The notes under the pieces were generated by a model. The model ran no database searches, was not told where the DNA came from, and saw only the letters and a list, made by a program, of their open reading frames with translations. From Nosema muscidifuracis (taxonomy: Eukaryota; Microsporidia; Nosematidae), in contig JAIOKI010000019.1 of assembly GCA_028335825.1 (NCBI GenBank), forward strand, positions 310,001 to 374,000: a stretch of 64,000 nucleotides of DNA. Direction: 5' to 3'. Below, in pieces: positions 1 through 10,400 of the stretch (position 1 is its first letter; the number at the start of each line of letters is the position of its first letter). A program made the position numbers and the translations under genes.

Positions 1-1422
1 GACAATAAGAATACAGATGATAATATAGATCTATCCAATTTCAAACAAAATAATGTAGTAATAGAAATAACTACTACAACCACAATAATAACAACAAAAA
101 TAGAAGATATTCCATCATTTGTTCCAAGTGGCCAAGTAAGTGACGAATTAATAAGTAGTACTGTACCTATAATTATACAACAACCACAAAAACAAGTAAA
201 GTGTTTTGTAGTAAGCAAGAAATCAGATAATCCCTCATTAATTGATATACTAGGAAGAAATAATATATCACCTACACAAATGTTTAAAGAAAATTTTAAT
301 GGCGCATCTTTTTGTACAGAAAATACTGAAATAATATCAATTTTACTCAAAGAAGATGTAAAAGTGGAAGAGGACATTAATTTTAAAATATCTTCTGTTC
401 AATCACCAATATCCCGCCATCTTTTTATAATGAGTAACTACACCAATTCATTTTTTAATAGTTATTTCTATGATAATTTCTTATTTAGATTGCTACAAAT
501 AGAAAGAATTTTTAGATATTACCAAGGATCATATAAATATTATTATACTGGTAAAAATACTAAGATATTTATAATAGATACAACTGTAAATGTGTCAGCA
601 CCTAATATAAATAACTTGAGCGGAAGAAAAAGATCTTGTAATTCACATGGTGATGTAAATGTAGGTCTACTTATTGATTCCAGAAATGGATTCGCACGGG
701 ATACTGAAATTTTAATTCTTGATGGAGTAGATTGCGATGGAAATATTAAATTATCGAGCATTCTTAGTCACCTTGAATTAATTAAAAAAGATACCAGAGG
801 AACTATTTTATTATTTGGTGTATCAGGACAATATTCAGAAATACTTAATAATGTAGTCAATAAAATCAGCAACAGTGGAATTATTGTGATAGCACCTTCA
901 GGTAATGATCACGATAATGCTTGCTATCATTCACCAGGCTCTGCAAAAAAAGTTTTATCAGTTGGATCTGTTAACAAATACACGCACATATCGAATTTCT
1001 CAAATTACGGATCCTGTGTAAGAATATACTCATTAGGTGAGAATATCCACGAAAATGGTAGAACAAGAGGAACGAGTCATTCTGCTACTACTATAGCAGG
1101 GGCTGTATCTATGTACTTAGAAAAATATTCAAATGCTTCTTTTTCTGAAATATGGACATATTTAAACAATAATTCATATTGGAATGGATATTATTTAGTA
1201 TTTAAAGTTCCTTATTTATCACAGGAATATAGACCTGCAACCTCTGAATTTAGAGAGGGCGGATCAGTTGGCGAAAGTATTGTATCTTTTATTCTCATGT
1301 TCATTATAATATTCTTTATAGTTTATATGGTGTATTACTTTGTATCTAGAATAAATAAGAAAAGAAATCATGATTATGTAATTGATCCAAATGAAAGAGG
1401 AGATCGTACATCATTAAGATAA
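1..1422 (+). CDS. Membrane-anchored subtilisin-like serine protease, 5' end outside window
   Basis: The frame is open from base 1, so the true start lies upstream; the first internal ATG is at 280. Counting from that ATG, the catalytic Asp is in FIIDTT (about residue 100, codon 577-579), the His in CNSHGD (about 123), the oxyanion Asn in APSGND (about 210) and the Ser in RGTSHSA (about 267), which is the subtilisin (S8) order. The stretch before the protease, around CFVVSKKSD, may be an I9-type propeptide. A strong hydrophobic segment at about 334-357 precedes a short basic cytoplasmic tail, so this is a type I membrane protease. Microsporidia are known to carry spore and surface subtilisins; a Kex2-like processing role is also possible. 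The triad looks intact. The Pro usual after the catalytic Ser is a Thr here. Confidence 0.9.
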   Translation, partial: DNKNTDDNIDLSNFKQNNVVIEITTTTTIITTKIEDIPSFVPSGQVSDELISSTVPIIIQQPQKQVKCFVVSKKSDNPSLIDILGRNNISPTQMFKENFNGASFCTENTEIISILLKEDVKVEEDINFKISSVQSPISRHLFIMSNYTNSFFNSYFYDNFLFRLLQIERIFRYYQGSYKYYYTGKNTKIFIIDTTVNVSAPNINNLSGRKRSCNSHGDVNVGLLIDSRNGFARDTEILILDGVDCDGNIKLSSILSHLELIKKDTRGTILLFGVSGQYSEILNNVVNKISNSGIIVIAPSGNDHDNACYHSPGSAKKVLSVGSVNKYTHISNFSNYGSCVRIYSLGENIHENGRTRGTSHSATTIAGAVSMYLEKYSNASFSEIWTYLNNNSYWNGYYLVFKVPYLSQEYRPATSEFREGGSVGESIVSFILMFIIIFFIVYMVYYFVSRINKKRNHDYVIDPNERGDRTSLR

Positions 1423-1564
1423 CTATTATTAAGTATTTAATAATTTTATATCACAAAAATAAATTAAATATACAAAAATTATGAAATTTCAATTGATATT
1501 ATCATTTATCAATTTATTAAATTAAAGAATTTCTTTTATCTTATACGGTCGAAAAATTAAAAAA

Positions 1565-1882
1565 TTAGCAATTATTCTTTTTATTTGTAAAAAAATCATT
1601 TAAAAAATCTACTAAAAGAATGTATCTACAGTCCAACTCAAATATTTTGGATTTTATTTTATCAAAAATGTTATTCTGTTTATCAAATGTCTTTTTTAGA
1701 AAATAATTCTCCATCCAAAGCATCGTCTTATTGAAATTTAGTTTCTCAGAGGATGATAGGTAGTTTCTTGATAAGAAGTATTCTATGTTAATTATTTTTC
1801 TGATAATATTATACAATAGCTTATCTTTTTTGGGTATCTGTCTGGTAAAATTATGAAATTTTCTATCTCGAGATATTTTCAT
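1565..1882 (-). CDS. Small hypothetical protein, 105 aa
   Basis: Unrecognised lysine-, asparagine- and phenylalanine-rich protein with no signal peptide or membrane segment. It converges on the protease with a gap of about 140 bases. The start is supported by a C-rich element (TACTCC) four bases before the ATG, like the element before other genes here. The lack of homology I can recognise and the short length keep confidence moderate. Confidence 0.45.
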   Translation of the reverse strand: MKISRDRKFHNFTRQIPKKDKLLYNIIRKIINIEYFLSRNYLSSSEKLNFNKTMLWMENYFLKKTFDKQNNIFDKIKSKIFELDCRYILLVDFLNDFFTNKKNNC

Positions 1883-2362
1883 TTATGGAGTACTTTTTAT
1901 TCGATAAAAGTTTTAATAACATTAATCAAAATAAAGTTTGTTGATCACTGAAATGTTTGTTACAATATTATGACGTTATCAATTAAAAATATTCTGATAA
2001 ATATTGATTAATATAGGAATCTAAAATTAATAGAAAAATAAAATCTTTGTTATTAAATATAGTGTCACTATGATAACATTTGTAATTGATTACATCAACT
2101 AAATTGTAAATTATAATTCAATTGATAGATTATCTTGTAAGAGAATTAATGATAATTTTTAATTTTATTTATGTTTTTGAAAAATCAGTGAAATCTTCTG
2201 ATGTAAAAAATTTAACACCCTAACCTATAAAAATAAATAAAAAATGAAATTCAAGAATTTTTGAAAACATAAATAAAATTCAATCTATAAAGTTTTATTT
2301 AAATTTTTTATAAAACTATAAGTTAAAACTTAATCTGAAGCTTAGTAATGTTAACAAATATG

Positions 2363-2498
2363 TTTCATAGATTGAATATTAATATGAGTTTCGTAGATTA
2401 AATATTAATATATTTTTTCATAGATTGAATATTAATGTGAGTTTCGTAGATTAAATATTAATATATTTTTTCATAGATTGAATATTAATATGAGTTTC
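2363..2498. repeat. 53-base tandem repeat, about 2.5 copies
   Basis: The start TTTCATAGATTGAATATTAA recurs at 2363, 2416 and 2469, giving a period of 53. Each unit is built of two similar halves of about 26 bases (TTTCATAGATTGAATATTAA and TTTCGTAGATTAAATATTAA), so the array grew first from a 26-base and then from a 53-base unit. Non-coding. Confidence 0.85.
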
Positions 2499-2719
2499 AA
2501 ATTGTCTAATAAACTATTCCACATATGAAAGTTTATACCATATAAAAAATTCATTCGAAAAAGTTGTGTTTTTTAATAAATTATTAGATTTTTAAATTTA
2601 GCTAGTTATAGCTTTTGTATTCCTTAACAGGGATGTAATTTTATTAATAAAAGTAAAAAATAAATAATAGTGAATTCAATTTTTAGTTTTTTAGGTATAT
2701 AATTAACATTATCAATTGT

Positions 2720-3085
2720 ATTTTTACAGGAGCAACCATCTCTAGCTTCAGATCTTCTAATCTTAGGCTACTTTCTATCAGTCCTATGCTTCTCATTGTT
2801 AAATTCTCAAGAATCATCTTGAGTACTCTTTTTTTGTATATATGCCTCGAGCTTGTCGTATTTCTAGTTCTTTTCTATATCATCGGTTGAAATTATTACT
2901 AATTTATGCCAAGTGACATCATACGATATAATCCTTGAAATATATTTGTACTTTGACACAATGTAGTTAGTTAATAGATTGTACTTATTTTTCTTTTCTG
3001 TTTCAAAAGTCTTAAATTATCAAAGATTATTATTCCGACTTATGCTATTACAATCCATTTCATTACTTTGTCAAATATAAATATA
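2720..3085 (-). mobile_element. Decayed 3' tail of an R4/Dong-type LINE
   Basis: The reverse complement reads in broken frames IVIAxVGI, DNLRLLKQKRK and, nearer the 3' end, AYIxKKRVLKMILE. These match the end of the restriction-like endonuclease domain and the C-terminal tail of the LINE seen more fully at 61.5-62.8 kb. It is 5' truncated and carries several stops and shifts. Confidence 0.6.
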
Positions 3086-3831
3086 AAACTTAGAAATTTA
3101 ATTATTTACAAAAAGTTCAAATTATTGATAAATACTACAAAAAATTTGAACTTCTATGCTTTTTTGTTAAACATGTAAAAATTCATAAAATTTTGTTCAT
3201 TGTTGATATTTGAAATAAATTAAATATATATGTAATCCCTAAAGAATGGCATGATGCAATTTTAAGAGAGGAGATTAAATCAGTTAATTATTTATATTGC
3301 TAAAAGACTTTCGAAGGGCAGATAATAATAAAATCATTTAGGATTGATATAGTTAATGTTAACATTAGCACAGATTATAATCTAAAAAATTAATTCTGAA
3401 TGATATTTTTTTTAAGAAATTGACTCTTTTCTAAATTTATTGTTAACATTATTCAAATTTAGCAATTTAAAAGATTTTATTTTAAAGTTGAATAATACCT
3501 GCTTTATTTTTATTTATAATAAAGCTCTTCTATCCAAATTTGTCAACATTTGTTTATTTTGTAAATAACCTGATTAAATAAAAATGCTATAAATTTTATA
3601 ATGTTTTGGTTTTATAATAAATTTTTTATAAATTTTGTTTAACATTAAACAAATAATACCTTAAGCATACATTGAAAACCTTTCTAGCATTTTATATAAG
3701 AGTATATGAATATTGTATATCAAACTCTTTGATTTTTATAGAAATTATTTAAAGCATCTAAAAGCCACAGAACGATGTATAAACGAATATCTATAAATTA
3801 ACTTTGTTTCTATTTATATACAAATATATAT

Positions 3832-3933
3832 TTATTATTTCATCAAACATTCTTTATCTAATTGTTATTTTTAGTAGGATTTTTATTATTTCATCAAACA
3901 TTCTTTATCTAATTGTTATTTCTTGAAGGATGA
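3832..3933. repeat. 51-base direct duplication
   Basis: TTATTATTTCATCAAACATT followed by CTTTATCTAATTGTTATTT occurs at 3832 and again at 3883. The two copies differ only near their 3' ends. Non-coding. Confidence 0.8.
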
Positions 3934-4282
3934 TTATTATTTTATATTTAAAATTTAACTGCAATAAAATTCTTTTTTTCACTTATAAATACTACTAATG
4001 ATTACAAAATAGTCGAGATTATTTTTTTATAATACTAAAAATTACCTATATCTGTTACTTAAAAATAGCTAAATGACACATTATAAAATAAACAAAAGCT
4101 TAAAAGATCTATTTTTGATAATTATAAATTTTTCAAAATATATCAGTTATTAGATTTTTTTATAGAGTAAAAATCATTTAAATTGATAGCTGTTAAAAAA
4201 ATTACAATTTGTATTCTTTCATTTAAAAAAAGAGTACACTGCATATCATTTTTAATGTTTAAATTACTAAATAATAAACATA

Positions 4283-5239
4283 TTAGAAATCATTTATTAG
4301 CATTAAATATCCTAAGATAAAACAGACAAAAATTGCTAAGAAAGAGATTCCACATAGTATTTTAGGATTCTTTACTTTACTTTTAGCAGCATATAATCCT
4401 AACATAGAAATTAAAAAAGTAGAAGAAACTAAAATAATAGCACCAGAATAGTTTTCTAATATACCAGACATTCCTTCGTTATTCCATTCAGTAATGTTTA
4501 AATTTTCATTGTTTTCAGAAATTAATAATTCTGATATTGAATTATTTATTATTTCTGGCATTTTAACTGTATCTTGAACAGACCGTAAGACTCTCATTAA
4601 ATGTGACCTTTCAGGAAGAAGATCAGTCGGTAATTTAACTATTCTTGATATTTCATCCATATCATAATAAAAATTTTCATTACTGCATTTTAACGGATAT
4701 TTTTGAGTAAATGGAAATTCCATACAAACAGGTACATTCTTACAGTCATTTCTGATATTGTAAGCCATGCATTTTAAATTTTCCAATGCTCCAGATGTAT
4801 TAGAACAAAGCTGACCAATTAAAACTGATAATTTGTCTTTTACTGTCTCGAATCCTTTAAAACCATCAAATAGAATACTGTCATAGTTTTTTAGTGTACC
4901 CTGAACAAAATCACAATCCCTATAATTATTATCTATATACAAATTATCTATATCGTAATGATAACAATGATGGTCAAACTCAATATTGTCCATAAAGTTA
5001 GATATACAATCTTGATTACAATCACATGCTTTCTTAACGAATCTAACTAAGCATTTAGGAAAGTTCTTTACTATTTCTAATAAATTTTCGCTTTTAATTT
5101 TTCCAAATCTCAAACTTTGACATATTTTATTGAAATTTTCAATAGTTCCATCACGCCAGACTTTCAACTCATCATTTGGTACTTTGAATTGATTAGAAAT
5201 CAAAGAAGCGCTATTTTCATAAATAATTTCATCTTCCAT
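4283..5239 (-). CDS. Family A cysteine-rich membrane protein (A1), 318 aa
   Basis: First of five paralogues in the window, all on this strand. It has a W-R-D motif near residue 27, then FPKCLVRFVKKACDCNQDC, then YDIDNLY and DCDF, then LC, LKCMAY, NDCKN, VCMEF and KCSN. This is the shared order of about 12 cysteines. There is no N-terminal signal. Two hydrophobic segments at about 266-285 and 294-315 form a C-terminal hairpin. A basic site (VLRSVQD) lies between the cysteine domain and the membrane. The start has ACC directly before the ATG. Function unknown; I know of no named family with this pattern. Confidence 0.85.
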   Translation of the reverse strand: MEDEIIYENSASLISNQFKVPNDELKVWRDGTIENFNKICQSLRFGKIKSENLLEIVKNFPKCLVRFVKKACDCNQDCISNFMDNIEFDHHCYHYDIDNLYIDNNYRDCDFVQGTLKNYDSILFDGFKGFETVKDKLSVLIGQLCSNTSGALENLKCMAYNIRNDCKNVPVCMEFPFTQKYPLKCSNENFYYDMDEISRIVKLPTDLLPERSHLMRVLRSVQDTVKMPEIINNSISELLISENNENLNITEWNNEGMSGILENYSGAIILVSSTFLISMLGLYAAKSKVKNPKILCGISFLAIFVCFILGYLMLINDF

Positions 5240-7731
5240 GGTATGAATAAAATTATAATATTTATGGAAATTTAATTAAATTATCGAAATTGATAAATTA
5301 TCAATTATACGTTATAATCAATTTAAAGTTTACTATTATGTACTTTATTAATGAAATGTTGTTAATTAATTTAATTAATCAAATTTGATTAATTTTAATT
5401 ACGATATAATTTATTTTAAAATTAACATAAGATGCATTTTTATATTCTATTAATTGTGAGTTTTTTACTTTAAATTTGAACTCTGTTGTTAATTTAAGAT
5501 AATGTGATTTATTAAATAATTGATAAATAATAATTTGACTCAGTTAGTCATTAATCAAGTAAAAATTATTCGTTTATTGTACAATAATCAATTTTTTAAA
5601 AGGAATATGACAAGTATTGACAATAAAGAAGTCAAAATAACTAACAAAAATCAAAACACTAAAATTTAGATAAATATATAAACACGAGAATAAGAATAAA
5701 TAACTCATTATAATTAAGGCTGCTTATTTAGAAACATAATACTGTGGAATAGAACGAAACTCAAGATTTTTATTATCAATTAATTTAGGTACATAAATTG
5801 ATATAAACAAATGCATTTTTAATTTGATTATTTGAAAAACTTTATTATATATTTTTTAAACCTTAAATGATGCTTTCCATTATTTATATATTAAAATTAA
5901 ATTATAAAGGTGAGTAAGTACTTTAAATGATGTATTAAAAACTATAACATGAAAAAAAGAATATAATAAAACAATTGATATATACGGTACTATCTTTTTA
6001 CTTATAGCCTATCCACACAAAGCATTTAAATGTAAGCTAGAATATGATATAATGATAAAATTTTTTTGTAAATAGTTATATATTAATTAATAGCATACAA
6101 TATTTGTAAATAGAGACTTTATAAAATTCCTAAAAATTTTAATTTTTTTCTTATATGAAGGTTGCTTTCAGATAAACGGACATAAGAAAACTACGCTATT
6201 AATTATACAAGATTGTATATATAGGCGAGAAAGAGTGAAAATAAAATATCCCAATGTAATTTGTTTTGTAAAAGAAATTACTTCTTAATACCAAATGAAG
6301 AGCAGTATTATAGCTATACTTGCTAATTCACAATTTGTTTTAGCAAATAAGCTTTATAAATAAAAGTTGATATCAATTGTGAAATTTATTAGTTTTTTTC
6401 TAATACAATAACAATTGTTGTATCATTTTATAGTTTTTAACCTATATTTATCTAAAAATATTATTACATGCCATATACTGGTATTTCAGATTCAGCTGAT
6501 TTTACTAAATAGTAGATTATTTCTATTAAATAGAGAGTCGGATGGTATTGCATTTTAAAGTATTTGAGAAGATATATTAGGGCTAGAGATTTATAGTTTT
6601 CTTAAAAAATATTTTTGAAATGCAAGAAACCTATGCTAATGTCTTTAATCTAATTAAATCTTCTCTAGACAATCAGTTATTATGTTTTGAAATTTTAACC
6701 TATAATGTAGTAAAAAGATGCTTTTATTTGTTTAGATTACGTTTTCTTGATTTCCAATTTTAAAAATTAAGTGAAGATGTATTTAAGTTTTAACTTGTCT
6801 CATTATATAATCAAAATGATCAATTTTCAGACTTAGTACAGATGATCACCCATATAATTCTATTTATAATCGATGAAGCTTGAAATATACATTGATATAA
6901 TTTTTATAAAGAAAAATAGAAATTTTATTGAATTGTTTAAAAAAATACAAGGCCATTGTTTTAGAGAATTATTTTTTCAATATGTTACTCTTAGGGGTAG
7001 AATATTATGTCGCTGAAGAATTTTATCAAAGTCGAATAAAATACATAATAAAAATAATTTTAGTTTCTTGAAGGTTTAAAATACTCTTAAAGATGCTCAT
7101 ATTAGATTAAAAGAACTTTATAGGTTAGTTATAGAAAAAATTAAATTAAAAAAATAGTACTTTTATAATTAACTTTTGATTTTTTTGTGGCTTGAGTGAA
7201 TCAGCTGATTGATGTTTTTTTGGCCATAATTATTGTGAATAACTTCAATTTTGAATTGAAGGCGAATATTTTTATATAAATCATAATCTATAAGTAAAAA
7301 ATATTAAAAGCTTTTAATAAAAATCTGAATTTTAACAAATTTGAATCTAACATATTAAATTATTTATATATCTATAAAAATACATTCCTGATCTAAAAAA
7401 TGGAAAAGTTTAGATAGTTTTGATATAAAAAACGATGTTAACATAGGCAAAATTTATTTTTTAAATCTTCATAAAAAAAATATTTAAAAAATTATTTAAA
7501 ATAACAAAATAAAAATCTTAAATTAAATTTCAAAACAATTGTATATCAAAACTGATACTAAACTTTAAAACAATTGTACTATATAAATAATATTAAATTG
7601 CAAATAATGGTATATCAGAACTAAAATTTATTAAAAAAATAACATCGAATATCTAATTAAGTCTCTTGCAACTTGAAGTTCTTTAAGTTATACAATAAAA
7701 TAACATAATATTTACATTATAATATAATCTT

Positions 7732-8043
7732 TGTTAGAAGATGAAACTGTATTGATAATAATACTTCCTTGAGTTGTGAATTGAAGTGTTTTTAATATAG
7801 ATGATGCAATTATTCCAAATATGTCATCACCAAGATGTACTGAAATAGATAGAAATTATAGATTATAACAGTAAAATTATCGATAATTTCTTAATATAAA
7901 GACGCTATTATATTACAGTATGACGATATTAAAAAAAGATATAAATATGTGAGATTTCACAAGAAATATATTTTATTATGAAACAAAATATAAATTATTA
8001 CACTTAAAAATCCTCTTTATTCTGAGTAAAGTCTAGACTAACA
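7732..8043. mobile_element. Old solo-LTR-like repeat, copy 1
   Basis: About 312 bases, starting TGTTAG and ending CTAACA, flanked by near-matching 5-base sites (ATCTT and ATTTT). A diverged second copy lies past the transporter at about 10.08-10.28 kb and 13.85-13.94 kb; the best shared part is CACCAAGATGTACTGAAATA. The ends suit an LTR left alone after recombination. Divergence between the copies suggests it is old. A short non-autonomous element is the alternative. Confidence 0.5.
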
Positions 8044-8344
8044 ATTTTAATAATATTTCCTAAAGAACAATATTAAGATAAGAAATTTTTCAAAATTATT
8101 ATTTAAGAATTTTATTTAGAAAAAAAATTAATTAAAATTATAAGAAACACGCAAACCATTTCATTTACAACTCATCTCAAAACGAATTATTTAAATAATT
8201 TGATAATGTATTAAAAATTGCAATATAGATTTCAATTTTGTAAAAGTATTTAAATATAAAGAACAGAATTTTATACAAATCATTTTTTAATTTATAAATA
8301 ATTTATATATTAAAAAAAAACTATTTAAGTTGGAAATCATTAAT

Positions 8345-8348
8345 CCCC
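8345..8348 (+). promoter_or_regulatory. CCCC start-proximal motif
   Basis: CCCC four bases before the transporter ATG. Part of the recurring C-rich signal before genes in this window. Confidence 0.6.
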
Positions 8349-8352
8349 TTCA

Positions 8353-9624
8353 ATGAAAGTTGAAAACGTGCAATTGGAGATGGGATCTATGATTGAAAGA
8401 AGCAAAAACAATGATATGATCTCGGATTATAAATCTGAGAAGTTTTCATTTAGAAATATTGCTACGATTTGTATTGTTGCATTTGTAGCATTTACTTATG
8501 GACTTGGATTGATGACACCTATTGTTGAGGCTTCATCTTCTAGACTTCTTTCTCCAGGCTTAACGGATGCTGAATTTACATTCAGATATGATATAGCTGC
8601 TGCTATGATATTAGCTGGAGGTGGAATAGGGCATACTATCTATGAATTTTTCGTAACTGATAAATTTAATAACAAAGAATTTCTTATAATCGGTTCAGCT
8701 TTAAATCTGATTGGATTCTTTATAATTTATTTCTACCCTCATGTCTATTTGATAGGAGCAGTGAGACTTGCAATGGGATTAATTGCAGGATTTGCAGGAG
8801 CAATAGTACCCAATGCAATATATAGATTGGCACCAGAAAAATGGAGAGGATTTTTTATATCTTTTTATCCAGCTAATATAGTTTTAGGACTGTTGGTAGG
8901 TCAGCTTCTCAGTTGTCTTAATACACCCGAATTATTTTATATATCTCATTTTATTGTATGCGGAATTTTTTTGGTCCAGACATTATTGCTATTTTTCGTC
9001 AGAGGAATAAATGAAAAAATTCAAGGATTCAATGATATGGGAGTCATAGATACAATCAAAGATAAAAAAGTTAGAAAAAGTTTAATATTAGCATTAATTT
9101 TTCACATTGCTGCACATCTTTCTGGTATAAATTTTGTAACGATGTTTATGAATGATGTAATGGCTAAAACTGATAATCCTTATTTGTATGGAGCTGCTAA
9201 TCTAGGTGTAGCTTTTGTTTTCAAATTCTTTTGCGGTTATCTCTGTGATCTTGGTGGTCGTAAACTATTCTTCACTATAAGTTGTTTAGCATTAGCAATC
9301 TCTTTGATCTGTATGCATATGGTAAACATTCAACATATTGTTCTTGGGGTTTACATGATGTCATTCAATTTAGGATTAGGATGTGTTCCTTGGATAGTTT
9401 TAGGTGAGATTTTCCCTTCTCCATATACTAAGTCTGGTACATTTTTAGCAGTAATAGTAAATTGGTCGGCTGCTTTCACTCTAACGATATTTGGTAAGAT
9501 TATTTTTGAAAGTTTAGGTAACATCGTATACTTTATATTCTCTGGATGTATTGTATTGTCATCAATTATTATAGCAATATTCTTTAAAGAAACTAAAGGA
9601 CAACTTGAGGCTAAATTACAATAA
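8353..9624 (+). CDS. Major facilitator sugar transporter, 423 aa
   Basis: A polytopic membrane protein with about 10-12 hydrophobic segments, a cytoplasmic N-terminal tail of about 40 residues and family marks of the SLC2/Sugar_tr group. These are RLAMGLIAGFAG followed by APEKWRGFF (the P-E-x-x-R-G loop), CDLGGRKLF (the G-R-K/R loop between segments 8 and 9 or its equivalent), GEIFPS, and a C-terminal KETKGQ. It probably imports hexose or another host sugar across the plasma membrane, as expected for a parasite lacking much of its own metabolism. The substrate cannot be read from sequence. CCCC before the ATG supports the start. It is flanked by the two copies of the LTR-like repeat. Confidence 0.92.
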   Translation: MKVENVQLEMGSMIERSKNNDMISDYKSEKFSFRNIATICIVAFVAFTYGLGLMTPIVEASSSRLLSPGLTDAEFTFRYDIAAAMILAGGGIGHTIYEFFVTDKFNNKEFLIIGSALNLIGFFIIYFYPHVYLIGAVRLAMGLIAGFAGAIVPNAIYRLAPEKWRGFFISFYPANIVLGLLVGQLLSCLNTPELFYISHFIVCGIFLVQTLLLFFVRGINEKIQGFNDMGVIDTIKDKKVRKSLILALIFHIAAHLSGINFVTMFMNDVMAKTDNPYLYGAANLGVAFVFKFFCGYLCDLGGRKLFFTISCLALAISLICMHMVNIQHIVLGVYMMSFNLGLGCVPWIVLGEIFPSPYTKSGTFLAVIVNWSAAFTLTIFGKIIFESLGNIVYFIFSGCIVLSSIIIAIFFKETKGQLEAKLQ

Positions 9625-10081
9625 AAAATTTCTTCCATTATAATTTATATATTTTTCAGTATAATAAAATTTAATAAGTAAAAATATGCAATAGCAAAAC
9701 GAATCTATTAAAATATTTCTTTACATCTATTTCATTCGAAAATTTAATAGTATTATATGAATCATATTAACAAAATGTTAACAAAAAAATGAAAATACAC
9801 TATAAGAATTTATCTACATGCGCTTTAATGCATTATTTTAGATAATTTTCAAATGGTTATTATATATTAATTATATAATTTTTAAATTAGGGATTATCAT
9901 AAAATTCAATTTGTTTGTATCTTAATTATAATAATGATGGTTATGAAATGAGTCATTTATTATTTATTATAAAATATTTTACCCGTAAAAATATATTTAA
10001 GATCATTAACAAAAATAATCTTTCAGTTAACGATAATTTAAATTAACTTAATGTGTAAAAATAAAATAGATTAATATAGTT

Positions 10082-10278
10082 TTTTAGAGATGAACCCTGA
10101 TTGACAATAAGAATCCAAGAATTATGAATTGAAGGAAATTTAATACGAATGATAGCATCACCAGGATGTACTGAAATAGATAGAAAATATAGATTATAAC
10201 AGTAAAACTATCGAACTTTTTTATATGAAGAATAATTATATTAAAATTACTGATATTATAATAAATTAATAAATAAAC
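10082..10278. mobile_element. Old solo-LTR-like repeat, copy 2, left part
   Basis: Aligns with 7732-7960. Shared blocks include ATGAATTGAAG (copy 1: GTGAATTGAAG) and CACCAGGATGTACTGAAATA, and the TATAGATTATAACAGTAAAA block. It is cut at 10278 by the Ty3 element; the remainder continues after 13849. Confidence 0.6.
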
Positions 10279-10389
10279 TGTTGTACGAAGAATGATTGCT
10301 AGAAAACATATTTTATTTTAGGGGTTCCTCTTTATGTAACAATGGTGAATAATTAAGTCATGACGTCACCAAGTTACTTGATCCCAACA
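10279..10389 (-). repeat. 3' LTR of the Ty3 element
   Basis: 111 bases, TGTTG to CAACA, identical by eye to 13734-13844. Confidence 0.93.
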
Positions 10390-10400
10390 CTCTTCCCCCT
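10390..10400 (-). other. Polypurine tract
   Basis: On the element strand it reads AGGGGGAAGAG, directly before the 3' LTR. This is the usual plus-strand priming site of LTR elements. It overlaps the end of pol by one base. Confidence 0.8.

Larger units (their letters stand above)
1883..4282. other. Gene-free stretch with repeats and a LINE relic
   Basis: I see no host gene here. The stretch holds a 53-base tandem repeat near 2.4 kb, a minus-strand LINE tail near 2.7-3.1 kb and a 51-base duplication near 3.85 kb. The rest is AT-rich sequence with stops in all frames. Confidence 0.6.
5240..8352. other. Gene-free stretch, about 3 kb
   Basis: No intact gene. A 46-codon open stretch at 6624-6764 (beginning QETYANVFNLIKSSL) flanked by similar amphipathic pieces to about 6.9 kb may be a very old gene relic, perhaps of a helical-repeat protein. 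An LTR-like repeat lies at 7732-8043. The remainder is AT-rich and shows nothing I can name. Confidence 0.4.

Noticed and set aside
8353-9638. Minus-strand frame across the transporter end
   Set aside because: Shadow of the transporter gene; no start signal or recognisable protein.
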